Shown: positions 40,755-52,824 of the stretch, piece after piece
Position numbering within the stretch: position 1 is the first letter of the stretch
Layout: each line of letters starts with the position of its first letter
Assembly (NCBI RefSeq): GCF_000488275.1
Contig: NZ_KI530763.1
Span: 430,840-494,839, forward strand
Direction: 5' to 3'
Length of the DNA stretch: 64,000 bases
Origin: Acinetobacter brisouii CIP 110357
GTDB lineage: Bacteria; Pseudomonadota; Gammaproteobacteria; Pseudomonadales; Moraxellaceae
The notes under the pieces: generated by a model
The model's input: only the letters and a program-made list of their open reading frames with translations
What the model was told of the DNA's origin: nothing
Database searches by the model: none
Position numbers and translations under genes: made by a program

Positions 40755-41183
40755 ATGGTCTCAATACGTTATCTGGACTTTGGCTCAGCCAAATCGCTTG
40801 TTTTACTGCTTGCTCGCGTTTTCTTAATCACGTTATTCCTGATCTTTGGTTTCAGCAAATTAACAGGCTTTGAAGGTACGGTTCAGTACATGAACATGCT
40901 TCATGCACCACTGCCAACTCTATCTGCAATGATTGCTGTTGTGGCTGAAGCCTTTTTGGGGTTATTGATTCTAATTGGTTTCTATACACGCCCAATTGCT
41001 GTGCTTTTAGCGCTGTATACACTGGGAACTGCCATGATTGGGCATGCTTACTGGCACACCACTGGCGACATGATGCAAGATTTGAATACAAAAATTCATT
41101 TCTTTAAAAACATGAGTATTGTGGGTGGTTTCTTATTACTGGCGATTGCGGGTCCTGGTGCAATTTCAGTCGATAAAAAATAA
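40755..41183 (+). CDS. DoxX-family membrane protein
   Basis: 142 residues, four hydrophobic segments (17-35, 55-76, 80-97, 117-137). LLARVFLITLFLIFGFSKLTGFEGT and VAEAFLGLLILIGFYTRPIA are DoxX/YphA hallmarks. The family is linked to redox or respiratory functions but has no settled biochemical role. TTGGAG lies 8 bp before the ATG. It converges on mnmE across a shared terminator. Confidence 0.87.
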   Translation: MVSIRYLDFGSAKSLVLLLARVFLITLFLIFGFSKLTGFEGTVQYMNMLHAPLPTLSAMIAVVAEAFLGLLILIGFYTRPIAVLLALYTLGTAMIGHAYWHTTGDMMQDLNTKIHFFKNMSIVGGFLLLAIAGPGAISVDKK

Positions 41184-41194
41184 AAATTAATGCA

Positions 41195-41224
41195 AAAAAA
41201 AGCTGCCAAATGGGCAGCTTTTTT
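41195..41224. terminator. Bidirectional terminator between doxX-like gene and mnmE
   Basis: The stem AAAAAGCTGCC / GGCAGCTTTTT with an AAATG loop, between converging genes. Confidence 0.9.
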
Positions 41225-41226
41225 GA

Positions 41227-42582
41227 TTATTTTCCGATACAAAACGACCCGAAGATTTTTCCAAGCAAATCATCCGCACTAAACTCACCCGTGATTTCAC
41301 TGAGCGCATTTTGTGCAAGGCGTAGGGACTCGGCAACTAGTTCACCTGCATGAAAATCGACAAGCTGTACACGTGCCTCTGCCAGATACTGCTGTGTGCG
41401 CTTCATTGCGTCCAAATGGCGTGTTCGTGCAATAAAGGTATCTTCCTCAGGATGAAAGCCTGCATGCGCTGTAATCGCGTCTATGAGCCCCTGAACCCCC
41501 ATTTCCTGCTTCGCTGACACTGTAATATGACGAAAGCCCTGATATTCACCAATCTCAGGTGTAGCATCGACCAAATCACATTTATTGGCAATCAGCATCA
41601 GGCGACGTGGCTCTAAATGTTCTGCAAAATAGTGCTGCGCAAGCTGCAATGGTTCTTCACCTTGACTCAAGTCATACACCAGCAAGAGCAAATCTGCTTG
41701 TTCAATCTCTTTAATGGCACGGCGAATCCCTTCTTTTTCCACAATATCGCCCGTTTCCCGTAAACCAGCGGTATCGGTAAGAGTAATTGGCAGACCATTG
41801 AGGCTGAGTTTTTCATGCAAGACATCACGGGTTGTGCCTGCAATGTCCGTGACAATCGCGCGCTCAACCCCTGCCAAGGCATTCAGTAAACTGGACTTGC
41901 CAGCGTTGGGTTTACCCGCAATCACCACCTGCAAGCCTTCACGTAACAGTTGCCCCTGACGTGCTGATTGCTGTACCGATTGTACCGAGCGTTGTACATC
42001 ATCTAGCAATCCCAAAATCTTGCCATCAGCCAGAAAATCAATTTCTTCTTCAGGGAAATCAATCGCAGCTTCAACATGCAAACGCAAGTGAATCAGTTTT
42101 TCCAAAACTGTATTCACCTTATTGGAAAAAGCACCTTGCAATGAGCGTACCGCAGAACGTGCAGCCGCTTGGGAAGTCGCATCAATCAGGTCGGCAATCG
42201 CTTCTGCCTGTACCAAATCCAGCTTGCCATTTTCAAAGGCACGCATGGAAAATTCACCTGCTTTGGCTGCGGTTGCTCCAAGTTCAAGCAAACGTGCAAG
42301 CAGGGCATTTTGAATGACGGGACCGCCATGACCTTGCAGCTCCACCACATCTTCACCAGTAAAAGAGTTTGGATTTGGGAAGCACAGCACCAGCCCTTCA
42401 TCCATCACTTCACCCTGAGCATCGTAAAATTGGCGAAAACCAGCCATACGGGCTTGGGGTAAGGCTTTTTGACTAATGGCTTGTGCAATGGCATAAGCTT
42501 TAGGGCCTGACAGCCGAATGACACCGACACCACCACGACCTGGCGGCGTTGCGATTGCAGCAATGGTGGTTGGGTTTTGCAT
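41227..42582 (-). CDS. mnmE: tRNA modification GTPase MnmE
   Basis: With MnmG it makes the cmnm5 group on U34 of several tRNAs. 451 residues: N-terminal formyl-THF-binding domain (TIAAIATPPGRGGVGVIRLSG), helical domain, inserted G domain with GKPNAGKSSLLN, DTAG and NKCD, and the C-terminal C-x-G-K end (CIGK), the catalytic Cys. The ATG at 42582 follows AGGTGTG. It lies downstream of yidC on the same strand; a terminator lies between, so it has its own promoter or depends on read-through. Confidence 0.96.
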   Translation of the reverse strand: MQNPTTIAAIATPPGRGGVGVIRLSGPKAYAIAQAISQKALPQARMAGFRQFYDAQGEVMDEGLVLCFPNPNSFTGEDVVELQGHGGPVIQNALLARLLELGATAAKAGEFSMRAFENGKLDLVQAEAIADLIDATSQAAARSAVRSLQGAFSNKVNTVLEKLIHLRLHVEAAIDFPEEEIDFLADGKILGLLDDVQRSVQSVQQSARQGQLLREGLQVVIAGKPNAGKSSLLNALAGVERAIVTDIAGTTRDVLHEKLSLNGLPITLTDTAGLRETGDIVEKEGIRRAIKEIEQADLLLLVYDLSQGEEPLQLAQHYFAEHLEPRRLMLIANKCDLVDATPEIGEYQGFRHITVSAKQEMGVQGLIDAITAHAGFHPEEDTFIARTRHLDAMKRTQQYLAEARVQLVDFHAGELVAESLRLAQNALSEITGEFSADDLLGKIFGSFCIGK

Positions 42583-42619
42583 AGCACACACCTAAATTTA
42601 TCAATATTCAGTCAAAGAA

Positions 42620-42653
42620 AAATCCGCCTAAGCGTATCATCTTAGGCGGATTT
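42620..42653 (-). terminator. yidC terminator
   Basis: The 13-bp stem AAATCCGCCTAAG with its complement, an 8-nt loop, and a minus-strand tail rich in T. Confidence 0.85.
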
Positions 42654-42685
42654 ATTCAGCAGTTGTCTGCTTGGCTCAGGCGAGA

Positions 42686-44431
42686 TTAAGTACCCGCTTG
42701 AGTTTCACGCTGTTTTTTCACACTTTGTGCAATAAACCACTGCTGTAAAATGGTAATACTGTTGTTCACAATCCAGTACAACACTAGACCTGCAGGGAAG
42801 AACAGCATAAATACCGTAAAGATAATCGGCATTAAGCGGAAGACTTTGGCTTGCATCGGGTCAGCAGGTTGAGGGTTCAACATTTGCTGTGCAAACATGG
42901 TTCCACCCATGATTAACGGCAAGATAAACCATGGATCCATTGCAGATAAGTCGGTGATCCAACCTAACCACGGTGCATGACGCAACTCAACACTTTCCAT
43001 CAATACCCAGTACAATGCCAAGAAAATCGGCATTTGCATGAACAATGGCAAGCAGCCTGAAAGCGGGTTAACCCCTTCGCGTTTGTAAAGAGCCATCATT
43101 TCTTGAGAGAAACGCATACGGTCTTCACCAAACTCTTCTTTCATGCGTTGCATTTCAGGCGCAATCACACGCATTTTTGCCATTGAGCGATAGCTTTTTG
43201 CAGACAGCGGCCACAAAATCATTTTCACTACAACAGTCAAAAGAATAATTGACCAGCCCCAGTTGCCCAAGAATTTATGGAATGTTTCCAAACCAAGGAA
43301 CAACAGTTTTGCAATTGGCCACAACCAACCATAATCTACAGTTTGGTTTAAACCGACTGCCAAATCTTTCAGCTCAGACTGAACTTTAGGTCCTGAATAG
43401 AAGGTCGCGTTCACTTCCATTTTAGTCCCAGCAGGCACAGTAATGGCAGGTGAAGTGAATCCAATAATATTCATTGATTCGCCAGCTCTACGAGATTGTA
43501 GAGTTGCGGTATATGGCTGTCCGTTGGCTTGAGTCAGTTTTAATGACCCAGGAATCCACGCACTGACAAAGTAGTGCTGAACCACAGCCACCCAACCACC
43601 TTTGGCCTGAACATTGAGCTTGTCATCATTAAAGTTGGCAAATTTCAACTTGTTGTAATGCTGATCTGGCGTACCCCAAGCACCACCAAGATAAGTTCCT
43701 AACTGGAAAATACCCTGACTTGACTTACCTGGATCGACAGAGTCATCACGTTTAATTTGACCAAAGAATTGACCTTGCCAGTTTTGCTGGCTGCGGTTCA
43801 TGACCTGATAACCGACTTCAATTGGGTAATCACCCTGTTTGAAGGTAAAAGTCTTAACAATCTCGACACCATTGGCAGTTTTATACACCATTGGTACAGT
43901 TAAGACTTTTGCAGTTTTGCCGTTTTCAGTCACAGTTTTCGCATCATTTAAGGTATAGCTGTTTTTCTCTACCTCAAAATCAGGACGACCATTTGCACTG
44001 CTGTCTGGTCCATTGGCACCAATTAAACCAGATTGTGCGACATATGTACGTTTGTTATCGCTCTCAAGCATGACAAAAGGCTGGTTACTACCTTTACTTT
44101 CATCATGTGCAAGCAGTTCAAGACGCACAATATCACCACCTTTTGGTGTAATCCAAAGGCGATATAAATCTGTTTGTACAGTAATCAAATGCTGGCTGAC
44201 TGGTGCAGCAGTCGTGTTTGCTGGTGCAGCAGCATTTGCCTGTGGCATATCTGTAGATGCTGTATTTTGACTATTTGGCAAATCTGCAGACACATCACGC
44301 GATACGACAGCAGTATTTTGCTGCTGCGGTGCGCTCGTGGTGTGTCCATAGTCTTTTTGCCAAGCCAAAATGAGCAAATAAGCGGTAACCAACATGGCAC
44401 CGATAATCGCAAACCTGGCCCATTGTTGCAT
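42686..44431 (-). CDS. yidC: Membrane protein insertase YidC
   Basis: Inserts proteins into the inner membrane, alone or with SecYEG. 581 residues: N-terminal membrane anchor (about 7-24), large periplasmic domain (about 60-350), then the five-helix core from KFLGNWGWSIILLTVVVKM through VLYWIVNNSITILQQWFI. The core Arg of the hydrophilic groove lies in MILWPLSAKSYRSMAKM. Short basic tail. Follows yidD by 2 bp in the rpmH-rnpA-yidD-yidC operon. Confidence 0.97.
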   Translation of the reverse strand: MQQWARFAIIGAMLVTAYLLILAWQKDYGHTTSAPQQQNTAVVSRDVSADLPNSQNTASTDMPQANAAAPANTTAAPVSQHLITVQTDLYRLWITPKGGDIVRLELLAHDESKGSNQPFVMLESDNKRTYVAQSGLIGANGPDSSANGRPDFEVEKNSYTLNDAKTVTENGKTAKVLTVPMVYKTANGVEIVKTFTFKQGDYPIEVGYQVMNRSQQNWQGQFFGQIKRDDSVDPGKSSQGIFQLGTYLGGAWGTPDQHYNKLKFANFNDDKLNVQAKGGWVAVVQHYFVSAWIPGSLKLTQANGQPYTATLQSRRAGESMNIIGFTSPAITVPAGTKMEVNATFYSGPKVQSELKDLAVGLNQTVDYGWLWPIAKLLFLGLETFHKFLGNWGWSIILLTVVVKMILWPLSAKSYRSMAKMRVIAPEMQRMKEEFGEDRMRFSQEMMALYKREGVNPLSGCLPLFMQMPIFLALYWVLMESVELRHAPWLGWITDLSAMDPWFILPLIMGGTMFAQQMLNPQPADPMQAKVFRLMPIIFTVFMLFFPAGLVLYWIVNNSITILQQWFIAQSVKKQRETQAGT

Positions 44432-44433
44432 AG

Positions 44434-44757
44434 CTATGACCCCAAGTAGTTAGAGTGATTTTGGTTCAAGAAACGTTCACGAAAGGGTACAGTAACATGA
44501 AGCGTTTGAGAATCGATTTGCTGAAAGGAAATAAAACGGATCGCCTTTGCAGGTACAGGATCATATCCTGAACCTCCCCAAGGATGACAACGGCAGACAC
44601 GACAAGTTGCTAGCCATACTCCATGTACAGCACCATGCGTTTGCAAAGCTTCTAACGCATATTGAGAACAGGTAGGAATATAGCGACAACGTGGTCCAAG
44701 CAAAGGACTAATCGCAATCTGATAAAGACGTACCAACCAATGCAGGATACGAACCAT
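44434..44757 (-). CDS. yidD: Membrane protein insertion efficiency factor YidD
   Basis: 107 residues. The HCP-type core is clear: [31 protein letters not shown], then [17 protein letters not shown]. An amphipathic N-terminal helix associates with the membrane, and the protein assists YidC-mediated insertion. The C-terminal tail after residue 75 is longer than usual and looks unstructured. Between rnpA (9-bp gap) and yidC. Confidence 0.94.
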   Translation of the reverse strand: MVRILHWLVRLYQIAISPLLGPRCRYIPTCSQYALEALQTHGAVHGVWLATCRVCRCHPWGGSGYDPVPAKAIRFISFQQIDSQTLHVTVPFRERFLNQNHSNYLGS

Positions 44758-44766
44758 TGGCCATCT

Positions 44767-45156
44767 CTACTTTTGTGGGGAAATAGACGTATTATTCTGG
44801 CGCTTATGTACCAAGCGATTGAGTTTTTGCCAAGCAAATTTTAATTGCTGGTGCAATTCAGCATTTGAAATATCTTCTATGCCTATTTTAGGCATAACAA
44901 CAATATCCAACGAGGCAATAGCCTGTTGGTTCAAGCGAAAACTTTCGCGAGCGATCCGTTTTATTCGATTTCTTTCGTGTGCACGACGTACTTTCTTTTT
45001 AGCTACAACAATTCCAAGGCGACTCGTCTGTTCGCTTGGCTTTGCCAAAAAAAGAAAATGGGGTTGATGCACTTTAAAAAGCGCACCATCGAACACATTC
45101 TTGTAATCTGCAGCACAGCGTATACGAACGTCTGTGCTGAAACTATAACGTGTCAT
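44767..45156 (-). CDS. rnpA: Ribonuclease P protein component
   Basis: Binds the catalytic RNA of RNase P to mature tRNA 5' ends. 129 residues, basic. [18 protein letters not shown] is the RNR signature, preceded by GIVVAKKKV. The N-terminus ([20 protein letters not shown]) differs from the typical FxRxxRL start but aligns with it. Located 31 bp after rpmH, as in nearly all bacteria. Confidence 0.95.
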   Translation of the reverse strand: MTRYSFSTDVRIRCAADYKNVFDGALFKVHQPHFLFLAKPSEQTSRLGIVVAKKKVRRAHERNRIKRIARESFRLNQQAIASLDIVVMPKIGIEDISNAELHQQLKFAWQKLNRLVHKRQNNTSISPQK

Positions 45157-45187
45157 ACACCCAAGTCGATGAAGCGTTAACTTTGAA

Positions 45188-45322
45188 TTATACAGTTAAG
45201 CTATGACGACCTTTTGCACGGCGACGAGCTAAAACTTGACGACCAGCTTTAGTTGCCATACGAGCACGGAAACCATGAACGCGTTTACGCTTTAATTCAG
45301 ATGGTTGGAATGTACGTTTCAT
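45188..45322 (-). CDS. rpmH: 50S ribosomal protein L34
   Basis: 44 residues, very basic: [18 protein letters not shown] is the universal L34 start, then [19 protein letters not shown] and the end HSLTV. Short but unmistakable. First gene of the operon rpmH-rnpA-yidD-yidC, with a strong promoter directly upstream and oriC beyond it. Confidence 0.97.
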
Positions 45323-45362
45323 ACAGAAACTCCAAAAATTGATCTATCTATAAAGGTTCGCG

Positions 45363-45391
45363 ATTTTATTGTGCATTTAGCGTACTGTCAA
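45363..45391 (-). promoter_or_regulatory. rpmH operon promoter
   Basis: The minus strand has a perfect TTGACA (45386-45391), a 17-bp spacer and TAAAAT (45363-45368), 41 bp before the rpmH start. Confidence 0.8.
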
Positions 45392-45479
45392 TCAAAAAGC
45401 TGTTTTTTACGCGATTTCTTACATATTTCCCTATATGACAGGCTTAATTTGACAGTATTTAAAAAAAATACTGTCTTTT

Positions 45480-45900
45480 TGCTTTGTATAATTTGAATTT
45501 AAACTGAGATTTATCCACTCAATTATTCTCAAAGTTATCAACAACCCTTCTACGAGTTCTTTTTTAAATTTGAATTTAAATTCAAAAAATCACACTTATC
45601 CACAAAAATTATCCACGTTATTAATTAAATTTAATAATTAAAATTTAAATTTATTATTATTAGTGTTGATATTTTCTGTGGATAATCAATTTTTTTAAAT
45701 AAAAAACAGCATTTTACTTTGTGGATATTATTGTTGTTATCTTTTTTATAGAATGTGGATAACTTTTTGTGTTATTTTATCCACAGCTTGTGTATAAACT
45801 TATCCACAAGAGTTGTGGGAGACTTTTTCCACATTGAAATGCTATTTTTTATTCGGATCTGTGGATTTTTCTATGACAGATGTGGATAACTTAGTTAGAA
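45480..45900. other. Chromosomal replication origin oriC
   Basis: Six perfect DnaA boxes (TTATCCACA or complement) at 45596, 45677, 45754, 45777, 45800 and 45881, plus near matches at 45511, 45609, 45720 and 45860. An AT-only stretch around 45618-45662 is the likely unwinding element. The 18-bp palindrome TTTGAATTTAAATTCAAA is at 45569-45586. It lies between rpmH and dnaA, the usual place, with genes and rRNA operons pointing away on both sides. Confidence 0.92.
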
Positions 45901-45901
45901 T
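45873..45901 (+). promoter_or_regulatory. dnaA promoter overlapped by a DnaA box
   Basis: ATGACA (45873-45878), a 17-bp spacer and TAGAAT (45896-45901). The perfect DnaA box TGTGGATAA (45881-45889) fills the spacer, so DnaA binding should repress its own gene. Confidence 0.7.
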
Positions 45902-45908
45902 AACCACC

Positions 45909-45942
45909 CCCTGCAAATGAAGTGCAGGGCATCTTTTTCTTT
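45909..45942 (+). other. Terminator-like hairpin in the dnaA 5' leader
   Basis: CCCTGCA / TGCAGGG with a 7-nt loop, followed by CATCTTTTTCTTT, lies between the predicted transcription start and the dnaA ATG. It may act as an attenuator or stability element. Confidence 0.45.
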
Positions 45943-45965
45943 GAGTCGGTACATAGGGGAATCAC

Positions 45966-47363
45966 ATGCTTTGGACGGACTGCTTAACTCGCTTGCGACA
46001 AGAGCTCTCTGATAATGTCTTTGCGATGTGGATTCGACCATTGGTTGCTGAAGAGCATGAGCATACATTACGTTTATATGCGCCTAATCCATACTGGACA
46101 CGTTATATTCAGGAACATCACCTGGAGCTGATTTCAATTTTGGCAGAGCAGCTTTCTGAAGGTCGTATTCGCCATGTTGAGATTATGGTGGATTCTCGCC
46201 CTGGTGCAATCTTAAAAGCCAGTGAGCAACCAGCAACGACAGTGTCGGCACTAGAAACACCTGCACCAAGTATAGCCAAAAAGGAAAAAGAACCTGAAAT
46301 TCCCTCTATTGCACAACCTGTTGCTGCAAAACTCAGTAAAAAGCGTCAGTTAAACCCGTTATTTACATTTTCTTTGTTTGTCGAAGGCCGTTCAAATCAA
46401 ATGGCAGCTGAAACTTGCCGTAAGGTTCTGACACAATTGGGTGCTTCTCAGCACAATCCTTTATTTTTGTATGGCCCGACAGGTTTGGGTAAAACACATT
46501 TGATGCAAGCGGTTGGCAATGCTTTGCTACAAGCCAAGCCAAATGCCCGTGTCATGTATATGACTGCAGAAAGTTTTGTTCAGGACTTTGTCAGTTCCTT
46601 ACAAAAAGGCAAGGTTGAAGAGTTTAAGAAAAACTGTCGTTCTTTGGACTTGTTATTGGTCGATGATATTCACTTGTTGGCAGGGAAAGAAGCCAGCTTA
46701 GTTGAGTTTTTTTATACGTTTAATGCACTTTTGGACGAATCAAAACAGATAATTTTAACCTCCGATCGTTATCCGAAAGAATTGACCGAGCTTGATCCAC
46801 GTCTGGTTTCACGTTTTTCTTGGGGATTATCTGTGGGTGTTGAGCCTCCTGATATTGAAACCCGTATCGAAATCTTACTCAAAAAAGCAGAAAGCACAGG
46901 TGTTGATTTACCTCGTAACTGTGCGTTATTTATTGCTCAGCAAGTGGTTGCTAATGTACGTGAACTGGAAGGCGCATTAAATAAAGTGGTGGCTATTTCG
47001 CGTTTTAAAGGTTCTGCAATTGATCTGGATGTTGTGCGAGAGTCTTTAAAAGATGTTTTGGCAATTCGTGCACGTACCATTAGCACTGAAAATATTCAGC
47101 GTGTGGTGAGTGAGTATTTTCGTATTCCACTCAAGGAATTAATTGGACCAAAGCGTACGCGTATTTATGCACGTCCTCGCCAGTTAGCGATGGGTCTGGC
47201 GCGTGAACTGACAGGCGATAGCTTTCCTGAAATCGGTATGGCATTTGGCGGGCGTGATCATAGTACCGTGATGCATGCTTGTGAAAAAGTACAAAGCTTG
47301 CGCGAAGAAGATCCAATTTTTGACGAAGATTATAAAAATTTAACCCGCTTGTTACAGAGTTAA
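45966..47363 (+). CDS. dnaA: Chromosomal replication initiator DnaA
   Basis: AAA+ ATPase that opens oriC. 465 residues: domain I (1-85, contact with helicase and regulators), a linker rich in Pro/Ala/Thr, domain III with Walker A GPTGLGKT at 170-177 and Walker B LLLVDDIHLL, and domain IV with the DNA-binding signature MAFGGRDHSTVMHACEKV near the end. AGGGGA lies before the ATG. First gene of dnaA-dnaN-recF-gyrB. Confidence 0.98.
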   Translation: MLWTDCLTRLRQELSDNVFAMWIRPLVAEEHEHTLRLYAPNPYWTRYIQEHHLELISILAEQLSEGRIRHVEIMVDSRPGAILKASEQPATTVSALETPAPSIAKKEKEPEIPSIAQPVAAKLSKKRQLNPLFTFSLFVEGRSNQMAAETCRKVLTQLGASQHNPLFLYGPTGLGKTHLMQAVGNALLQAKPNARVMYMTAESFVQDFVSSLQKGKVEEFKKNCRSLDLLLVDDIHLLAGKEASLVEFFYTFNALLDESKQIILTSDRYPKELTELDPRLVSRFSWGLSVGVEPPDIETRIEILLKKAESTGVDLPRNCALFIAQQVVANVRELEGALNKVVAISRFKGSAIDLDVVRESLKDVLAIRARTISTENIQRVVSEYFRIPLKELIGPKRTRIYARPRQLAMGLARELTGDSFPEIGMAFGGRDHSTVMHACEKVQSLREEDPIFDEDYKNLTRLLQS

Positions 47364-47476
47364 AATCCCAAGTTTATTGAAGAGAAAAAGTCGAGTTGCA
47401 ATGTGTCAACTTCTGCCGCATAGTACTCGACTCAAGCCCTATTTGTCTAAAAAGATACCTGTTAGAGGAATGCATT

Positions 47477-48625
47477 GTGCGTTTAAAAATCGCGAAAGAG
47501 AGTCTGTTAAATGTGCTATCTCATGTTGTTGGGGTGGTAGAGCGTCGACATACTTTAAACATTTTATCTAATGTCAAAATTCAAGCTTCTGCACAAGCAT
47601 TGACCATTACAGGGTCGGATTTAGAAGTTGAATTGGTGGCAAGTATGCCGTTTGCAGAAGGGGCATGTTTACAAGCAGGTGAAACGACAGTTCCTGCACG
47701 TAAACTGATGGATATCTGCAAATCTTTACCAAGCGCAGCGCTGATTGATTTACAAATTACCGAAGACCAGCGCTGTATTTTAAAGTCAGGTAATAGTCGT
47801 TTTGTTTTGGGTACATTACCCGCAGAAGATTATCCGTTATTGACCACTGAAAACACGCAAGGTACCCAAGTTCAGGTCACTCAGCGTGAACTGAAACGCC
47901 TGTTTGAAAAAACTTCTTTTGCAATGGCCGTACAGGATGTTCGTTTTTATTTGACAGGAACATTGCTTGAGATTGATCAAAATCAACTTCGTGCAGTCAC
48001 AACCGATGGTCACCGTTTGGCGCTTTGTGAAACTTCTGCGGCATCAACGGCTGCTCAGCCTTTACAGGCGATTGTTCCACGTAAAGCTGTAGGTGAGTTA
48101 CAACGTTTATTAACGATCGAAGATCAACCGTTAACTTTGGTGATTGGTCGTGAGTTATTGAACGTGACGATTCAGGTGCCAAACCGTGACAAAGAGCAGG
48201 GCAATGTCACTGTACGTTTCACGACAAAATTAATCGATGGAAAATTCCCTGACTATCGTCGTGTGATTCCGCGTGGTGGCGACAAGCATGTCGTGATTGC
48301 GCATGATGTGTTTAAACAGTCTTTGCAGCGTGTAGCAATTTTAAGTAATGAAAAATTACGTGGTGTATTCTTAAATTTCTATACCGATACGTTGCAGCTG
48401 CGTGCCAATAACCCTGAACAAGATGAAGCCAGTGAAGACTTGGTGATTCAGTATGCAGATGAAGCACTGGAAATGTCATTTAATGCGCAGTATTTACTGG
48501 ATGTATTAAGTGTCTTGGATGGTGATGATGTGACCATGACCATGACTGAAGCGAACCAATCTGTTCTGGTTCAAGATCCTACTCACGCTGACCAAACCTA
48601 TGTGGTCATGCCAATGCGTGTCTAA
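47477..48625 (+). CDS. dnaN: DNA polymerase III beta subunit (sliding clamp)
   Basis: Ring-shaped clamp that tethers polymerase III. 382 residues in three clamp domains, starting [24 protein letters not shown] and ending YVVMPMRV, both standard. The start is a GTG at 47477: AGAGGA sits 7 bp before it, and the upstream in-frame ATG at 47396 adds a Cys-rich non-homologous stretch. 113 bp after dnaA. Confidence 0.96.
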   Translation: MRLKIAKESLLNVLSHVVGVVERRHTLNILSNVKIQASAQALTITGSDLEVELVASMPFAEGACLQAGETTVPARKLMDICKSLPSAALIDLQITEDQRCILKSGNSRFVLGTLPAEDYPLLTTENTQGTQVQVTQRELKRLFEKTSFAMAVQDVRFYLTGTLLEIDQNQLRAVTTDGHRLALCETSAASTAAQPLQAIVPRKAVGELQRLLTIEDQPLTLVIGRELLNVTIQVPNRDKEQGNVTVRFTTKLIDGKFPDYRRVIPRGGDKHVVIAHDVFKQSLQRVAILSNEKLRGVFLNFYTDTLQLRANNPEQDEASEDLVIQYADEALEMSFNAQYLLDVLSVLDGDDVTMTMTEANQSVLVQDPTHADQTYVVMPMRV

Positions 48626-48635
48626 TCCCAAGCTT

Positions 48636-49754
48636 ATGCATATTACGCGTTTAAGTATCGAACGTGTGCGTAACATTAAAATGGCTGCATTGCCTTGCTT
48701 GCAGCCATTTAATGTTTTTTATGGCAAGAATGGCTCAGGTAAAACCTCGGTTTTAGAAGCGATTCATTTGCTCGCGACAGGGCGTTCCTTTCGAACACAT
48801 CTTCCTAAAAACTATATTCAGCATGAACAAAGTCATGCCTTGATTTTTGCCCAAGCAGGGCAAGATAAAATTGGCATTCAAAAAATGACTTCAGGCGAAC
48901 AGGTGATTAAGGTTAATGGAGATAGCATTGCCACTCAGGGACAACTCGCCAAATTATTGCCACTTCAACTGATCGAACCACAAAGTACCGATATTATTGA
49001 TCATGGGGCAAAGCCCAGACGACAGTTGTTGGACTGGCTGATGTTCCACGTGGAACCTGATTTTTATACAACATGGCAGGCCTATACCCGAGCCTTAAAA
49101 CAGCGCAATAGTTTGTTAAAAGCCCAGCGACAACTGACCTTGCTTGATCTTGAGCCGTGGAACAGGTTGCTTGGTGAATATGGGGAAATTCTGCATCATC
49201 AACGTGCCAGTATTGTGCAACGCTGGAATACTTTTTTTCAGCAGGATATTCAGTATCTGTTGCCTGATGTCGAGATCCGTCTGGAATACAGTGCGGGTTT
49301 TCATGAGAAAGAAGGTTTGCTGCAACAACTGGTTTTGGCGCATGAAAAAGACAAAGACCGACGCTATACCGAATATGGGCCACATCGGGCAGATTTACGT
49401 TTAAAAACAGCTTTGGGTGATGCGGATACCGTACTGTCTCGGGGACAGAAAAAACTGCTGATCATGGCACTAAAGCTGTCACAGATTGCAATGCTGCATG
49501 CGAGCAATAAGGAAACTGTGGTATTATTAGATGATTTGACGGCAGAGCTCGATTATGCTGCCCAACGACGTTTACTTGAACGTTTAAGCCAACTGGGTAG
49601 TCAAGTTTTTTTGACAACTTTGGATCATGAGTTGGTACAAAAACATTTACATGATCTATCTATTTTTTATCAATTATTCAATGTAGACAACGGTGAGATT
49701 CATCGGATTCACGCTGATCAACAGCATGCTGAATCAGCCGTTCACAATGACTAG
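48636..49754 (+). CDS. recF: DNA repair/recombination protein RecF
   Basis: Loads RecA at gaps with RecO/RecR. 372 residues, SMC-like ATPase without the coiled coil. [13 protein letters not shown] starts the fold, [16 protein letters not shown] is Walker [10 protein letters not shown] the ABC signature region, [12 protein letters not shown]alker B. Ten base pairs after dnaN. A parS-like palindrome is embedded in the coding sequence at 49042-49057. Confidence 0.95.
   Translation: MHITRLSIERVRNIKMAALPCLQPFNVFYGKNGSGKTSVLEAIHLLATGRSFRTHLPKNYIQHEQSHALIFAQAGQDKIGIQKMTSGEQVIKVNGDSIATQGQLAKLLPLQLIEPQSTDIIDHGAKPRRQLLDWLMFHVEPDFYTTWQAYTRALKQRNSLLKAQRQLTLLDLEPWNRLLGEYGEILHHQRASIVQRWNTFFQQDIQYLLPDVEIRLEYSAGFHEKEGLLQQLVLAHEKDKDRRYTEYGPHRADLRLKTALGDADTVLSRGQKKLLIMALKLSQIAMLHASNKETVVLLDDLTAELDYAAQRRLLERLSQLGSQVFLTTLDHELVQKHLHDLSIFYQLFNVDNGEIHRIHADQQHAESAVHND
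49042..49057. promoter_or_regulatory. parS-like centromere site 3, inside recF
   Basis: TGTTCCACGTGGAACC differs from the Pseudomonas parS palindrome TGTTCCACGTGGAACA only at the last base. It is read as Met-Phe-His-Val-Glu-Pro in recF. Confidence 0.8.
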
Positions 49755-52232
<2,478 letters not shown>

Positions 52233-52254
52233 TTGAATTGGTATTGAAACAAAG

Positions 52255-52278
52255 AGCATCCTTCGGGATGCTTTTTTA
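52255..52278 (+). terminator. gyrB terminator
   Basis: The stem AGCATCC / GGATGCT with a UUCG-type tetraloop and a six-T tail, overlapping the end of the converging dedA gene. Confidence 0.9.
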
Positions 52279-52824
52279 TTCGGGTAACATCCATAAAAAG
52301 GTTGCTCCGCCTAAATAGCCCGCAGATAACAGTAAACTGACCCATAGTAAAGCGCCTAACAGGTTATAGATCATAAACGGAGTATAGGGCATGCCACTTG
52401 AGCCAGCTGCAAATGGTGCAAATGAACGTACAAATGGAACGAACCGAGCCATCACAATAGTTTTGCCGCCATGGCGTCGAAAAAACAGGTCTGTCTTGGT
52501 GAGATACTCTTGTTTTACATAACAAAAGCGGCAATTTAAAATACGTGAACTAAAATATAGCCCGGTATAGTAATTGATGATATAGCCCAATGTTGTAGAA
52601 AAAAACAGCACCAGAATCATATAAATGAGATGTTCACTACCCACCGTAGCACAAAGCGCGCCAATACTGATCAGTAGACTATCCCCTGGCAAAAATGCCA
52701 TGAAGATACAGCCTGTTTCAAAAAAAATAATAAGAAAAATAATTACATAAAGCCATAAACCATATTCTTGCAATAGTGCTGGTAGCGCTTGCTCAAGGCT
52801 GAATAGGAAATCAAAAAAGTGCAT
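52276..52824 (-). CDS. DedA-family membrane protein
   Basis: 182 residues. SNARE-associated (VTT) fold: IIFFETGCIFMAFLPGDSLLISIGAL, then FRRHGGKTIVMARFVPFVRSFAPFAAG with the conserved Arg residues, and membrane helices at the ends. DedA proteins work in undecaprenyl-phosphate recycling and envelope homeostasis. The residues FLPGD and RFVPFVRSF are the usual fingerprints. Slightly short compared with E. coli YqjA. It converges on gyrB and overlaps its terminator. Confidence 0.88.
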   Translation of the reverse strand: MHFFDFLFSLEQALPALLQEYGLWLYVIIFLIIFFETGCIFMAFLPGDSLLISIGALCATVGSEHLIYMILVLFFSTTLGYIINYYTGLYFSSRILNCRFCYVKQEYLTKTDLFFRRHGGKTIVMARFVPFVRSFAPFAAGSSGMPYTPFMIYNLLGALLWVSLLLSAGYLGGATFLWMLPE

